Of a stretch of 64,000 nt of DNA, positions 26,954-35,291 are shown piece after piece. A program made the translations under genes and the position numbers. Origin of the DNA: SAR324 cluster bacterium (lineage in GTDB: Bacteria > SAR324 > XYD2-FULL-50-16). The stretch lies in NCBI GenBank assembly GCA_028282885.1, contig JANQGX010000089.1:25751-89750 (forward strand), read 5' to 3'. The notes beneath the pieces were generated by a model. That model saw only the letters and a list, made by a program, of their open reading frames with translations. It searched no databases and was not told the origin of the DNA. The number at the start of each line of letters is the position of its first letter. Within the stretch, counting starts at the first letter, position 1.

Positions 26954-28675
26954 ATGGGAATCCCCGCATCAAAGTTAAACTCGGAACAAACCACCTGGTA
27001 TGCCAAGATGATGATTGCCGCCATCCTGGCTGATGAAGAAGTAAGTGCAAGCGAAATTGGTTTTTTAAAACATATTGCAGATATGATTAAAGATCCGGAG
27101 GAAAAAAAAGCACTCCTCTCCATGATCAGCAACCGGGAAAAACCGGCGGTTTATGTTCCTGAAAACACATCCAAAGAACTGCTGGCCGCTGTTTATCTCG
27201 AGTTGATATCGATTATCATCTCTGACCAGGAGTTTACCAGGGAGGAGCAACAGTTTTTAGACCGGGTGGCCAAAGTTTTTGATTTTAGCCCCAAATACAA
27301 GAATGAGCTGATGAAATGGGCGGAAAGCGGACTTCAACTGAATGAACAGAAAAGAAGACTGCTTCCCAATAATTCCCAAAATGTCAGTATCGTCGTTCCC
27401 GTTGATAAACTGAACTCTGAGCAAAAGACCTGGTATGCCAGTATGTTGGTCGCTGCAGTGATGCTGGACGGGGAGGTAGATAAATATGAGCAGGCATTCC
27501 TTAAGGTCGCTTTGAATATCGTCGAAAACAAGACAGACCGGCAAAGACTCTCCGGGCACATAAGGAATAAAATAAAACTCCCGATTACCGGTCCTCCCGA
27601 CATGCCCATGAATGTGCTGATTGCGGTAATGGTGGAAATCATTCAAATCCTTGCTGTCGACGAAGCGATCAGTGTGACCGAGCATTCACATCTGCAACGA
27701 CTTGCCCGCTTATGTCAGATCCCCCCGAATCAGTTTGATATAATGTTGGAATGGTGTAATCGAAGTATCCGCTGGAAGAAGAGCAGATCATCGTTGATTG
27801 GCGATTGCTCACTGAATAGCCGGAAAACAAAAATCGGCCCGAGGATTCTTGTTGATAATCCCGATAACTCATCGATTCAGAATCGCTACTACCATTGCTT
27901 TGTTTGCGAATCCCCGGACAAATTCCCAGCTTTCTTTTTAAGACCCCTAAGCCAGGAATCCAGACAGAATATTTTTGGCATCACTACTTATCAAACGGCT
28001 GCTCCCGGTTTTGATTTCATCGATTACAACCTAGTCAATATGATCATCTGTCCCAACTGCTTTTTTGCCAGCAAGGAAAAATCGCTTTTCCGAAAGAGTC
28101 CCGCCGATAAACCACCTGAGATACTGGATGAAGCTCACTTCAGAAGGGTGTGGCTCAAAGAAATAGAAAAAAGAAGGCGTTTTTTTACCAAACCGGAAGA
28201 GATCACCAGCCTGAATCGTTCTCTGCTAACAGTGGTCAATTCCTTCAAAATGGCCATTGAGATTGCAAAGAAACTCGGAGAACTGAAAAAGAACGATGCA
28301 ATGCGTTGGGAAGTAATCCATCTGCTTATGGTACTCTCCGAAATCCTGGTCTCGAACAACAGAATGAAAGAAGGTTTACAAACCCTGAATGATGCCTGCA
28401 TCAGGGCCAAATCTCTTTTTGATACAACCGTGGTTAACAGCATCTCATTTAAGTGTGCACGTCTTTTGATCCTGTTCGGACTCTATAAAGGCGAATTCAG
28501 GGTGGCTTCACCGTACCTGGAATTCCTGCGTGACCTGAAATTGAACAAACTTGATCAATTGAATCAGAAAGATAAACAATTGCTGAATAAAGTTTTCGGG
28601 GAAATGAAGAGGGCCGTTGAGAACAGGAGCGAGTATCACAAAGATCATCTTGAAGGGTTTCATCGGTATTGTTGA
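26954..28675 (+). CDS. Two TerB-like domains, a DUF2225-like zinc-binding module and a helical tail
   Basis: A 573-residue protein. Two tandem repeats at about 8-115 and 150-270 share the pattern S-E-Q-(T/K)-T-W-Y-A-x-M-(M/L)-(V/I)-A-A and 'ADEEVSASEIGFL' / 'LDGEVDKYEQAFL', which is the acidic helical TerB-like signature. A central part with 'CFVCESPDKF' and 'NMIICPNCFFAS' (about 315-368) resembles DUF2225, whose two CxxC pairs bind zinc. The remaining 200 residues are helical and TPR-like ('LMVLSEILVSNNRMKEGL', 'YKGEFRVASPYLEFL'). The combination is unusual. TerB domains occur in membrane-linked signalling and stress complexes, and tellurite resistance need not be involved. It lies between the two REC paralogues. 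Confidence 0.75.
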   Translation: MGIPASKLNSEQTTWYAKMMIAAILADEEVSASEIGFLKHIADMIKDPEEKKALLSMISNREKPAVYVPENTSKELLAAVYLELISIIISDQEFTREEQQFLDRVAKVFDFSPKYKNELMKWAESGLQLNEQKRRLLPNNSQNVSIVVPVDKLNSEQKTWYASMLVAAVMLDGEVDKYEQAFLKVALNIVENKTDRQRLSGHIRNKIKLPITGPPDMPMNVLIAVMVEIIQILAVDEAISVTEHSHLQRLARLCQIPPNQFDIMLEWCNRSIRWKKSRSSLIGDCSLNSRKTKIGPRILVDNPDNSSIQNRYYHCFVCESPDKFPAFFLRPLSQESRQNIFGITTYQTAAPGFDFIDYNLVNMIICPNCFFASKEKSLFRKSPADKPPEILDEAHFRRVWLKEIEKRRRFFTKPEEITSLNRSLLTVVNSFKMAIEIAKKLGELKKNDAMRWEVIHLLMVLSEILVSNNRMKEGLQTLNDACIRAKSLFDTTVVNSISFKCARLLILFGLYKGEFRVASPYLEFLRDLKLNKLDQLNQKDKQLLNKVFGEMKRAVENRSEYHKDHLEGFHRYC

Positions 28676-28755
28676 CGTTTTAACAGATCGTCTAAATTGT
28701 CTTCAGAGAAGTTGTAGCGACCGGAAGCAAAAAACAGTGTTGCTGGAGCAAATTC

Positions 28756-30426
28756 ATGAATCTCATAGATATTGAAAATTCCAGGGATCAGCAACTGTTG
28801 AAGCAATATGGCATCACTACCGAGCAGTACGATAGAATGCTGGTTGTTGTGGAACAGGCCAATGAGAGCTATTTTCGTCTCACTCCCAATCATGAACATT
28901 TTTACAAGATGTTAATGTCGGACGAAACCCTGTTGAGCTCTGAACCCGGTTTTACTCAGCTATCCGAGAATGAAAAAGAGGAATGGTGTAAAATAAAAAA
29001 CACCCGGTCAGGTGATCGCGGCTTTGTTTTCCGCTGTATTATCTCTATCCTGGAATCCGTCTGCCCGAAGATCCTGGATGAGCTTGTTCGACCGCAGCTT
29101 GCCTCTTCTCAAAGCGACAATGCGACTGACCATCTGGATTTATCCAATGAAATCGATACCCTGCTGCTGGGCTGCAATATACCGGCCTGTTTCGAGTTCC
29201 TTGACAGGCTGATCCAGTACAAGACAGGAATATCTCAAGCTTTACGCAGATCCTATTTCACCTACATACAAATACGAATTCTAAACCTCATTTCCGAATT
29301 TTTGAAAGCATTCGAAAACGAGTCAGGGGTCATGGAGACAGCATTGCTGAACGATAAACTCCTTTCAGCCTGGTCGAACATGGGGGAAGTCATTCGCAGA
29401 ATCTGCCAGCAAGCCAGTCCCGGTCACCATGACCCATTAAGCCTGAATTCGATCAATTGTCTGCGATCCATCTACATATCGTTGTTTAATGCAGCCACGA
29501 ACAGGTTGACAGAGAAGGGATCTGTTCCGAAACCGTTTCTTTCGTGTCTGCCAATCATACCCGATGCCATTGATTTTTCTAACAAAAAACTGGAAAAAGA
29601 GAATGCCTGGATTCGATATCAAAAACATCGTTTCCTCTTTTTGCCTCCTCCCGGCGGGATTAGATCCGCTCTGATCAAAACCGTTTCTACCTTTACACCA
29701 TCGCAGCGAATTACCTGGTTGGGGTCGCTGGGAAAATCCGAAATAAGAACCCTGATTCAGCCCCTGGTAGCTGAAACCGCAGTCTTCGAATCTCTGGCAA
29801 GACAATGCAAGGAGAGTCCTGAAGACGATGAGCAGTCTCTTTTTTTTAAAACCAGGGTGTGGGACGCCTTGACATATTTCTACACGGAATGTCTGGCTGG
29901 AAGTTCAACTGTCTCGGAATCCCTGCACGAATTGTTTGATCAACCAAAAGGGAGCAGATCCGGGCCTTCAGATTCCGAAGGTGAAGCCGATCTGTCAGTT
30001 ATCAGAAATTTATCGTTCCTGGTCGTCGATGATTCCGAGCGGATTCGGCAGATGACGATCAAAGTGCTCCGGGAAGCCGGAATTGAGAGAATAGCCCAGG
30101 CTGCAGACGGTACGGAAGCCTGGAGGATATTGCAAAAATATGCTGTCGATGTCGTCTTGTGCGACTGGATTATGCCCAATATGGCAGGCATAGACCTAGT
30201 CAAGAAAATGATGCGGGTTGAGCGGATCGCCCAAAAAACCACCTTTTTGATGCTGACTACTGTGAACGTAAAAGCTTCCATTGTCGAAGCACTTAGCAGC
30301 GGCGTCAGGGGGTATCTAATCAAGCCGTTCACCCGTCATCAGCTTCTTGAAAAAGTATATTTCGCAACGCAATGGCAAAGAAAGGAGCAACAATCAAAAG
30401 CCAGGGTAGCCACTTCAGCGGTTTGA
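28756..30426 (+). CDS. Unknown alpha-helical domain fused to a C-terminal CheY-like receiver (paralogue B)
   Basis: This 556-residue protein is a full-length paralogue of the one at 21318-23027, with the same unknown N-terminal domain and an intact receiver ('LVVDDSERIRQM', 'VLCDWIMPNMAG', 'LMLTTVN', 'GYLIKPF'). The two receivers are more alike than the N-terminal domains. Shared landmarks include 'CNIPACFEFL', 'INCLRSIYISLFN' and 'LPIIPDAIDFS'. Retention of two copies on either side of three other genes suggests they act as a pair, perhaps with different outputs or as a heterodimer. The adenylate cyclase-like gene starts 34 bases downstream. Confidence 0.8.
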   Translation: MNLIDIENSRDQQLLKQYGITTEQYDRMLVVVEQANESYFRLTPNHEHFYKMLMSDETLLSSEPGFTQLSENEKEEWCKIKNTRSGDRGFVFRCIISILESVCPKILDELVRPQLASSQSDNATDHLDLSNEIDTLLLGCNIPACFEFLDRLIQYKTGISQALRRSYFTYIQIRILNLISEFLKAFENESGVMETALLNDKLLSAWSNMGEVIRRICQQASPGHHDPLSLNSINCLRSIYISLFNAATNRLTEKGSVPKPFLSCLPIIPDAIDFSNKKLEKENAWIRYQKHRFLFLPPPGGIRSALIKTVSTFTPSQRITWLGSLGKSEIRTLIQPLVAETAVFESLARQCKESPEDDEQSLFFKTRVWDALTYFYTECLAGSSTVSESLHELFDQPKGSRSGPSDSEGEADLSVIRNLSFLVVDDSERIRQMTIKVLREAGIERIAQAADGTEAWRILQKYAVDVVLCDWIMPNMAGIDLVKKMMRVERIAQKTTFLMLTTVNVKASIVEALSSGVRGYLIKPFTRHQLLEKVYFATQWQRKEQQSKARVATSAV

Positions 30427-30460
30427 GAACTCATGTCATCAATCATATGATCAGAAAAAC

Positions 30461-33340
30461 ATGACAAAGCGAGAGATAAAAGCAAGGAAATCTTCAGTGC
30501 CTTCAGGAATCACGGCAACGCAAAGCCGATCCACAAAACCATCCTCAGGAGAGGTGAGTGACTTGTTCCGCGAAGGATTGCAGCTTTCCGTTGAAGAAGA
30601 GACTCAACTTGCGCAGGGCCTGGAAAAAGGATTGGCATATTTCAACCAGTGGAATGAATCCCGGATGGAGCTGGCATTCGATTCCTTCGACCTCTCTATG
30701 AAAAGAGCTCTCTACGAAATCATCTATCTGCTTCATATCAACGATCCTAAATTGGAAAACTGGAAATACAAAACCTATCAGCCATCCAACCCCAGAAACC
30801 ATAATGAACAGGAGAAGACCGCCTGTCTTTATTTAAGAGACGCACCCTTCGGAGTAAAGGCAATTGACAGGATCTCTTCCGTCTTCAAGGAGGAGTTTGA
30901 GGATTATGTTCTGGAAACCTTCGGGGAACCGATTCCCACCCCACAGGATAATTCAAATCCAGCGATTGAGGGCTTATATAGTATTGGTTCCATCGGCACC
31001 GTGGGGCATAAAAACATCGATTCTGATCTGGATCTTCAGGTCCAGTACAACCTGGAACCCTCGGACACAAACCCTGCGGACTGGAATGATGGTCTGATAC
31101 TGGAAAAACTTAAGCGTGTACTGAAAGGCTATCAACAAAAAGTGCTTAAGCAAGAGACAATTGCAAAAGAAGTGATGCCACCGGAGTCTCTGAAGAGAAA
31201 AGCTGACCGTATGGCACGACATAAGCTGAAAGCAGCCTTTCCCTTTCTGTACCAGCAGTTGATAACCAAAGAAAGGAATATTTGTACTGAAATAAGGAGA
31301 AAAAACAGTCAGAAGCTGAAAAGGCAACTTGTTTTCGAGATAGTGAGATTGATGAGTGACACCAGTGATGGTGAGGAACTGAAAAACCGCGAAGAACTGC
31401 TGGTATCGCGAATAAAATCCATTCAAAACTATGTCACTGATAAGTTTCCGGACGCGGAAATCTACCTGTTTTCCTTTTCCAGGGAGAACCTGCAAAAAGG
31501 GAGTTTCGGATCAACGGTTGAATCAAAAGAGTCATCGGGTGGTGCTTACGAGCTTATATTGAATTATGAAACCCTGTTTCCGGGGATCTTTTTCACTCCG
31601 GTTGTACCCAGCCATTTTTTGTTTTCTCAGGACATCAACAACGCTCCTGATCAGTTCGCGCGTCTGAATGAACAGATCAGGTTCGGGCTGTTAAAAGGCT
31701 ATGACAGTGTTGCCGGTTTGATTAACGACCAGGGTCCCACTCCCGACTTAACACCTGGGTATGTGGCAGATCATTCAGCCGCGGCATATTGGGAAGCTTT
31801 CAAGGGTTCTTCCGGCAATCTTCCCAAAGCCACCCTGAACCTGTTGCGATTTGAAATGCTCCTGGAAGCGGATTTAAACAAAACCAATATCCAGATGGTC
31901 AAAAATCCGGACTGCATCGACGGGTTGATCCTGCCTTCCAGACCCGAACAGGAGAAAAAGCATCACAGATCCGAATTTCCCTTCCCCATAGGACCCTATC
32001 TGTTTTCAACCGACGAGACGAAAATTCCTGTTGAATATAACGATGCGGGCCAGGAGATGATCTTTCCTCCGGACAGGATGAAAGACTTTGAGGAAAAACA
32101 TCCGAAATTGAAACAGGATCCCTGGTGGTTAAGATACAAATCGTTGAAAATTGCTTATGGTCGTCCCGGATTGGTTCCGGATGTGCCGGACAGCGCCATT
32201 CCCAAGATTTCCGATACCATAGACCTTGCATTCGCCCTTCATATCCGAATTTCCGATGTTTTTACAAAACCAGGTAATACCGGGGCTTCTTTACGTCATC
32301 GGGAACAAGTCTTAACGGATTACCTGGCGGAGGTTTTTCCGAACGACTCGCCCCAGAGACATCGACTGCATGCCACTTTTGTCGGTGATGTTAAAACCGT
32401 AAATGAGTTCGAAAAGGACCTGCGTGAAATCTTTCAAAGTAGTGTGGATCGCATACATGAGAAAGTCTCCAAACCAAACGCCGGTGAAAAAAACAAATCC
32501 AGCGATGAAGAACAGATCTGGTATCACTACTACAAGAAAAGCTTCCAGGCTCCACCCAATGTGATTCAAAAATCGATATTGAACCACCTCCAGGTTCCAC
32601 GAGGAAGATTGCAGATTGGTTACAAGGCTGAAAGCGGATGGTTTTTTAAATCTTTGCAAAAAAGCCAATCAATGAACCGCAGGTTTCAATCCTCCGTTAT
32701 CGACCTTCTGCCGGACGAAATTATATTGGTGGAACACCCACATTTCCTCAGCGGATTGGTCTACTGTGTCATCAACGGATACTATGGCATCTTTAACAGG
32801 GGTCGGCTGGACGAGACGAAAACCGCAATCGAATATGACAGGCAGAACATTAATGTGGGATCGACAAAAGACAATGAACTGGCCTTTCTGAGACCAGATC
32901 AAATTGATCGTATTATGGAAAGCATACTGGAAGCTTTTCCTGAACGCAAAGTCAGCTATCTTGACTGTATCAGCAAAGAGAGGGCGATAAACGAAGTCAT
33001 GATTTTTCTGAACTTGATGAAGTTTGGTCAGCTATCCATCCTTTATCGCGACAATTTTAATACCTATTATGCGGATCAGTTTATCTTGGCAAACTTTGAA
33101 AAAAACACCAACACCTATATCGCTTCCTATGAAAAAATGTTTAAATCCAGTGAAATAAACCTGGTGTTGAATCGGTTTTTCCTTAGCAGATCCATCAATC
33201 CGGATAAGATTTCATTGAATGCCTGGGTGAATCCCAACAGTGTTCAGACAAGTCATGCCAGTCCGCAACTCAAAGCCAAGGAAATTATGCTCGCCGACGC
33301 CTTCAGGGAAACAATCAAGGCTTTTAAACAACCCGAATGA
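30461..33340 (+). CDS. Class I adenylate cyclase-like protein
   Basis: A 959-residue soluble protein. The segment 'LYSIGSIGTVGHKNIDSDLD' (about 173-191) matches the nucleotidyltransferase signature of CyaA-type class I adenylate cyclases, with G-S followed by the D-x-D metal pair at Asp189 and Asp191. Other shared landmarks are 'YETLFPGIFFTPVVPSHF', and 'SAAAYWEAFKGSSGNLPKA', matching the W-x-x-x-K-x-x-x-S-P-x-K-A region. E. coli CyaA is about 850 residues and likewise has a long C-terminal regulatory half. The product would be cAMP. It is the last gene of the + strand run that also encodes a cNMP-fold kinase. No phospho-IIA-type partner is nearby. The start ATG 30461 has no strong ribosome site. 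Confidence 0.8.
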   Translation: MTKREIKARKSSVPSGITATQSRSTKPSSGEVSDLFREGLQLSVEEETQLAQGLEKGLAYFNQWNESRMELAFDSFDLSMKRALYEIIYLLHINDPKLENWKYKTYQPSNPRNHNEQEKTACLYLRDAPFGVKAIDRISSVFKEEFEDYVLETFGEPIPTPQDNSNPAIEGLYSIGSIGTVGHKNIDSDLDLQVQYNLEPSDTNPADWNDGLILEKLKRVLKGYQQKVLKQETIAKEVMPPESLKRKADRMARHKLKAAFPFLYQQLITKERNICTEIRRKNSQKLKRQLVFEIVRLMSDTSDGEELKNREELLVSRIKSIQNYVTDKFPDAEIYLFSFSRENLQKGSFGSTVESKESSGGAYELILNYETLFPGIFFTPVVPSHFLFSQDINNAPDQFARLNEQIRFGLLKGYDSVAGLINDQGPTPDLTPGYVADHSAAAYWEAFKGSSGNLPKATLNLLRFEMLLEADLNKTNIQMVKNPDCIDGLILPSRPEQEKKHHRSEFPFPIGPYLFSTDETKIPVEYNDAGQEMIFPPDRMKDFEEKHPKLKQDPWWLRYKSLKIAYGRPGLVPDVPDSAIPKISDTIDLAFALHIRISDVFTKPGNTGASLRHREQVLTDYLAEVFPNDSPQRHRLHATFVGDVKTVNEFEKDLREIFQSSVDRIHEKVSKPNAGEKNKSSDEEQIWYHYYKKSFQAPPNVIQKSILNHLQVPRGRLQIGYKAESGWFFKSLQKSQSMNRRFQSSVIDLLPDEIILVEHPHFLSGLVYCVINGYYGIFNRGRLDETKTAIEYDRQNINVGSTKDNELAFLRPDQIDRIMESILEAFPERKVSYLDCISKERAINEVMIFLNLMKFGQLSILYRDNFNTYYADQFILANFEKNTNTYIASYEKMFKSSEINLVLNRFFLSRSINPDKISLNAWVNPNSVQTSHASPQLKAKEIMLADAFRETIKAFKQPE

Positions 33341-33381
33341 ACGTATGATAATCATTAACCCAAAATCACACAAAACCTGAA

Positions 33382-33847
33382 ATGAAAAAAGCCCTGTTTC
33401 AGGATCGATTGCGTCACAGGCTGGATAGCTTTTTCTCTAAAGGGGGGGATTCTCTATCTTTCTGACGTTGCTACTGTTATCTGGCATCGTGTTTCTGGCT
33501 GTGGGGTTCGTTCGCATTGCCCTGAATACAGTTTTTCCCGATCCTTTTGATAAGGAGCTGTGGAATCCGGGATAGATAATCTGGCGAACTGTACTGCAAG
33601 TGGTTGACATTGGCTCAATAGCGGAAGACTCGCAGTCGGCGTTTTACAACAGAAGCATCGGTAGTTTGACCGGTCTGTTCGGTTTTGCGCTGAGTTCAAC
33701 CATGCCTGCCGGGATCCGGTAACCATCGTAGAGGCCTTGGAATTTGCGAAAAAACAGAGAGGCGGGTATTTTAATCCCGATCCGGCGGATCTCTTTATTT
33801 CTAAATTTGCAGATATTGTCACGATCAAAGCGAAGTTCCCGAACTAA
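33382..33847 (+). pseudogene. Decayed ion-channel-like membrane protein gene (CASTOR/POLLUX-type suspected)
   Basis: An ATG at 33382 gives 'MKKALFQDRLRHRLDSFFSKG' and then runs out of frame at a G7 tract (33442-33448). In the shifted frame the sequence continues with a clear transmembrane helix ('IFLTLLLLSGIVFLAVGF'), an in-frame TAG at 33573-33575, and then 'IIWRTVLQVVDIGSIAEDSQ' and a second hydrophobic stretch. A third frame ends with 'DPVTIVEALEFAKKQ' and a stop at 33845-33847. The basic N terminus plus W-R-T-x-L-Q-V-x-D layout is like bacterial ion channels of the CASTOR/POLLUX group, and the tail recalls their C terminus. The middle is missing. At least one frameshift, one nonsense codon and a deletion make this a dead gene. 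Confidence 0.6.
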
Positions 33848-33887
33848 GTCAACAGGCAGATACGGAAATCGCAAGAATAGTTTTCTG

Positions 33888-35288
33888 TCAGGGAAGTTTA
33901 AATTTAATCAAAAACCGGCTTCCCTCCTCCCCTGATACGGATAGTTCACCGTTTAATTGTAGATTGACAAGGATCCTCACAAGATGCAGCCCGAAAGAAT
34001 CGGTGGATTGAAGATCGATCTCACCCGGAAAGCCAATTCCGTTGTCCATGACGATTAATTCACAATGCTCTTTGGTTTCCTTAAGACAAATCGAAAGCTC
34101 TCCGTTCCTGTTATCGGGAAATGCATATTTCAGAGCGTTTGACACCAATTCACTGATGATCAACCCCAATGGTGTAGCAGTATCCACGTCCAGGTGAACA
34201 TCCTCTGTTTGCAGATCAAACGTTATCCGCTTGCTGTCTATACCATAGGTGCGAAACTGGATCTGAATCAGTTTTTCAATATAAGATTTGAATTCGATTC
34301 GGGCCAGATTGTCCGATTGATACAACTGGTCATGGATCATTGCCATCGCATTAACCCTGTGCTGGATTTCTTTGATAATGCCTATAATTCCAGCATCCTG
34401 CAAACGATCACTTTGAAGCTGCAGAAGACTCAAAATTACCTGAAGATTATTCTTCACCCGGTGATGAACTTCTTTCAGTAAAACCTCTTTTTCAGCCAGG
34501 GAAGCTTTGATTTTCTTTTCGGTCTCCCTGGCGTTAGAATCATCCTGAAAAACAAGGACAACTCCTGATGGTTTTTGACCTTCAAGACAAATCGGGGCAC
34601 CGCTGTCTTTGATGGGGATTTCTTCCCCATTTTTGTTAATCAGGAGCGTATGATTAGCCAAGCCGATGATCTGGCCCGTCTGCAACACTTTTCTTACCGG
34701 ATTGTCAACCGGTTCCCGGGTTTCCTCGTTGATGATGATGAAAACCTCTTCCAACGGTCTTCCAAATGCCTCGGATTGTTTCCAGCCTGTCAGATTTTCT
34801 GCAATCGGATTCATGAATTTTACTCCCCCTTCGGCGTCGGTTGCGACCACACCATCCCCAATACTGGCAAGGGTTTTAGCCAGCCATTGCTCACTCTCTT
34901 TCAGCTTGAGTTCGATTTTGTGCTTATAGATAGCAATTTCAATGGTCGATTGCAGTTCCTTGGTGTCGAATGGTTTGATCAGGTATCCATGGGGCTCTGT
35001 CAGCTTTACCCTCGCGATGGTCTTGTCATCCGCATAAGCAGTCAGATAGATAATAGGCGTCTGGTACAGCCTGTTGATTTCGGCTGCGGTGTCAATACCA
35101 TTCATACCTTTTCCAAGCTGAATATCCATCAGAATTATATCCGGAGACTGTTTCTGAACCAGATTCAATGCCTTCTTGCCGGTCGTAGCGACTCCGACGA
35201 CGGAGTAACCCAGCAGCTCCAGTTTGTGTTTGAGATCTTCCGCAACAATGCGATTATCTTCTACAATTAATAGTCTTGATTTCGTCAT
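33888..35288 (-). CDS. REC-PAS-HisKA_2-HATPase sensor kinase
   Basis: The 466-residue soluble protein has an N-terminal receiver (about 3-120; 'LLIVEDNRIVAEDL', 'ILMDIQLGKGMNG', 'YLTAYAD', 'YLIKPF'), a PAS domain (about 130-255), and a HisKA_2 region with 'LKEVHHRVKNNLQVILSLL'. Its HATPase has 'LVSNALKYAF' and 'DNGIGFP'. HisKA_2 kinases often phosphorylate stand-alone receivers. The gene begins only 3 bases after the end of the membrane kinase gene at 35292-37055, so the two are co-translated and the membrane kinase may phosphorylate this protein's receiver. Confidence 0.92.
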   Translation of the reverse strand: MTKSRLLIVEDNRIVAEDLKHKLELLGYSVVGVATTGKKALNLVQKQSPDIILMDIQLGKGMNGIDTAAEINRLYQTPIIYLTAYADDKTIARVKLTEPHGYLIKPFDTKELQSTIEIAIYKHKIELKLKESEQWLAKTLASIGDGVVATDAEGGVKFMNPIAENLTGWKQSEAFGRPLEEVFIIINEETREPVDNPVRKVLQTGQIIGLANHTLLINKNGEEIPIKDSGAPICLEGQKPSGVVLVFQDDSNARETEKKIKASLAEKEVLLKEVHHRVKNNLQVILSLLQLQSDRLQDAGIIGIIKEIQHRVNAMAMIHDQLYQSDNLARIEFKSYIEKLIQIQFRTYGIDSKRITFDLQTEDVHLDVDTATPLGLIISELVSNALKYAFPDNRNGELSICLKETKEHCELIVMDNGIGFPGEIDLQSTDSFGLHLVRILVNLQLNGELSVSGEEGSRFLIKFKLP

Positions 35289-35291
35289 AAA

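Noticed and set aside
26954..28675. Tellurite resistance gene
   Set aside because: The TerB-like repeats alone do not indicate tellurite resistance, and no terC, terD or terZ-like genes are near.
34575..35270. 231-codon + strand open frame
   Set aside because: It lies fully antisense to the REC-PAS-HisKA_2 kinase gene, whose motifs are unmistakable, and has no domain of its own.
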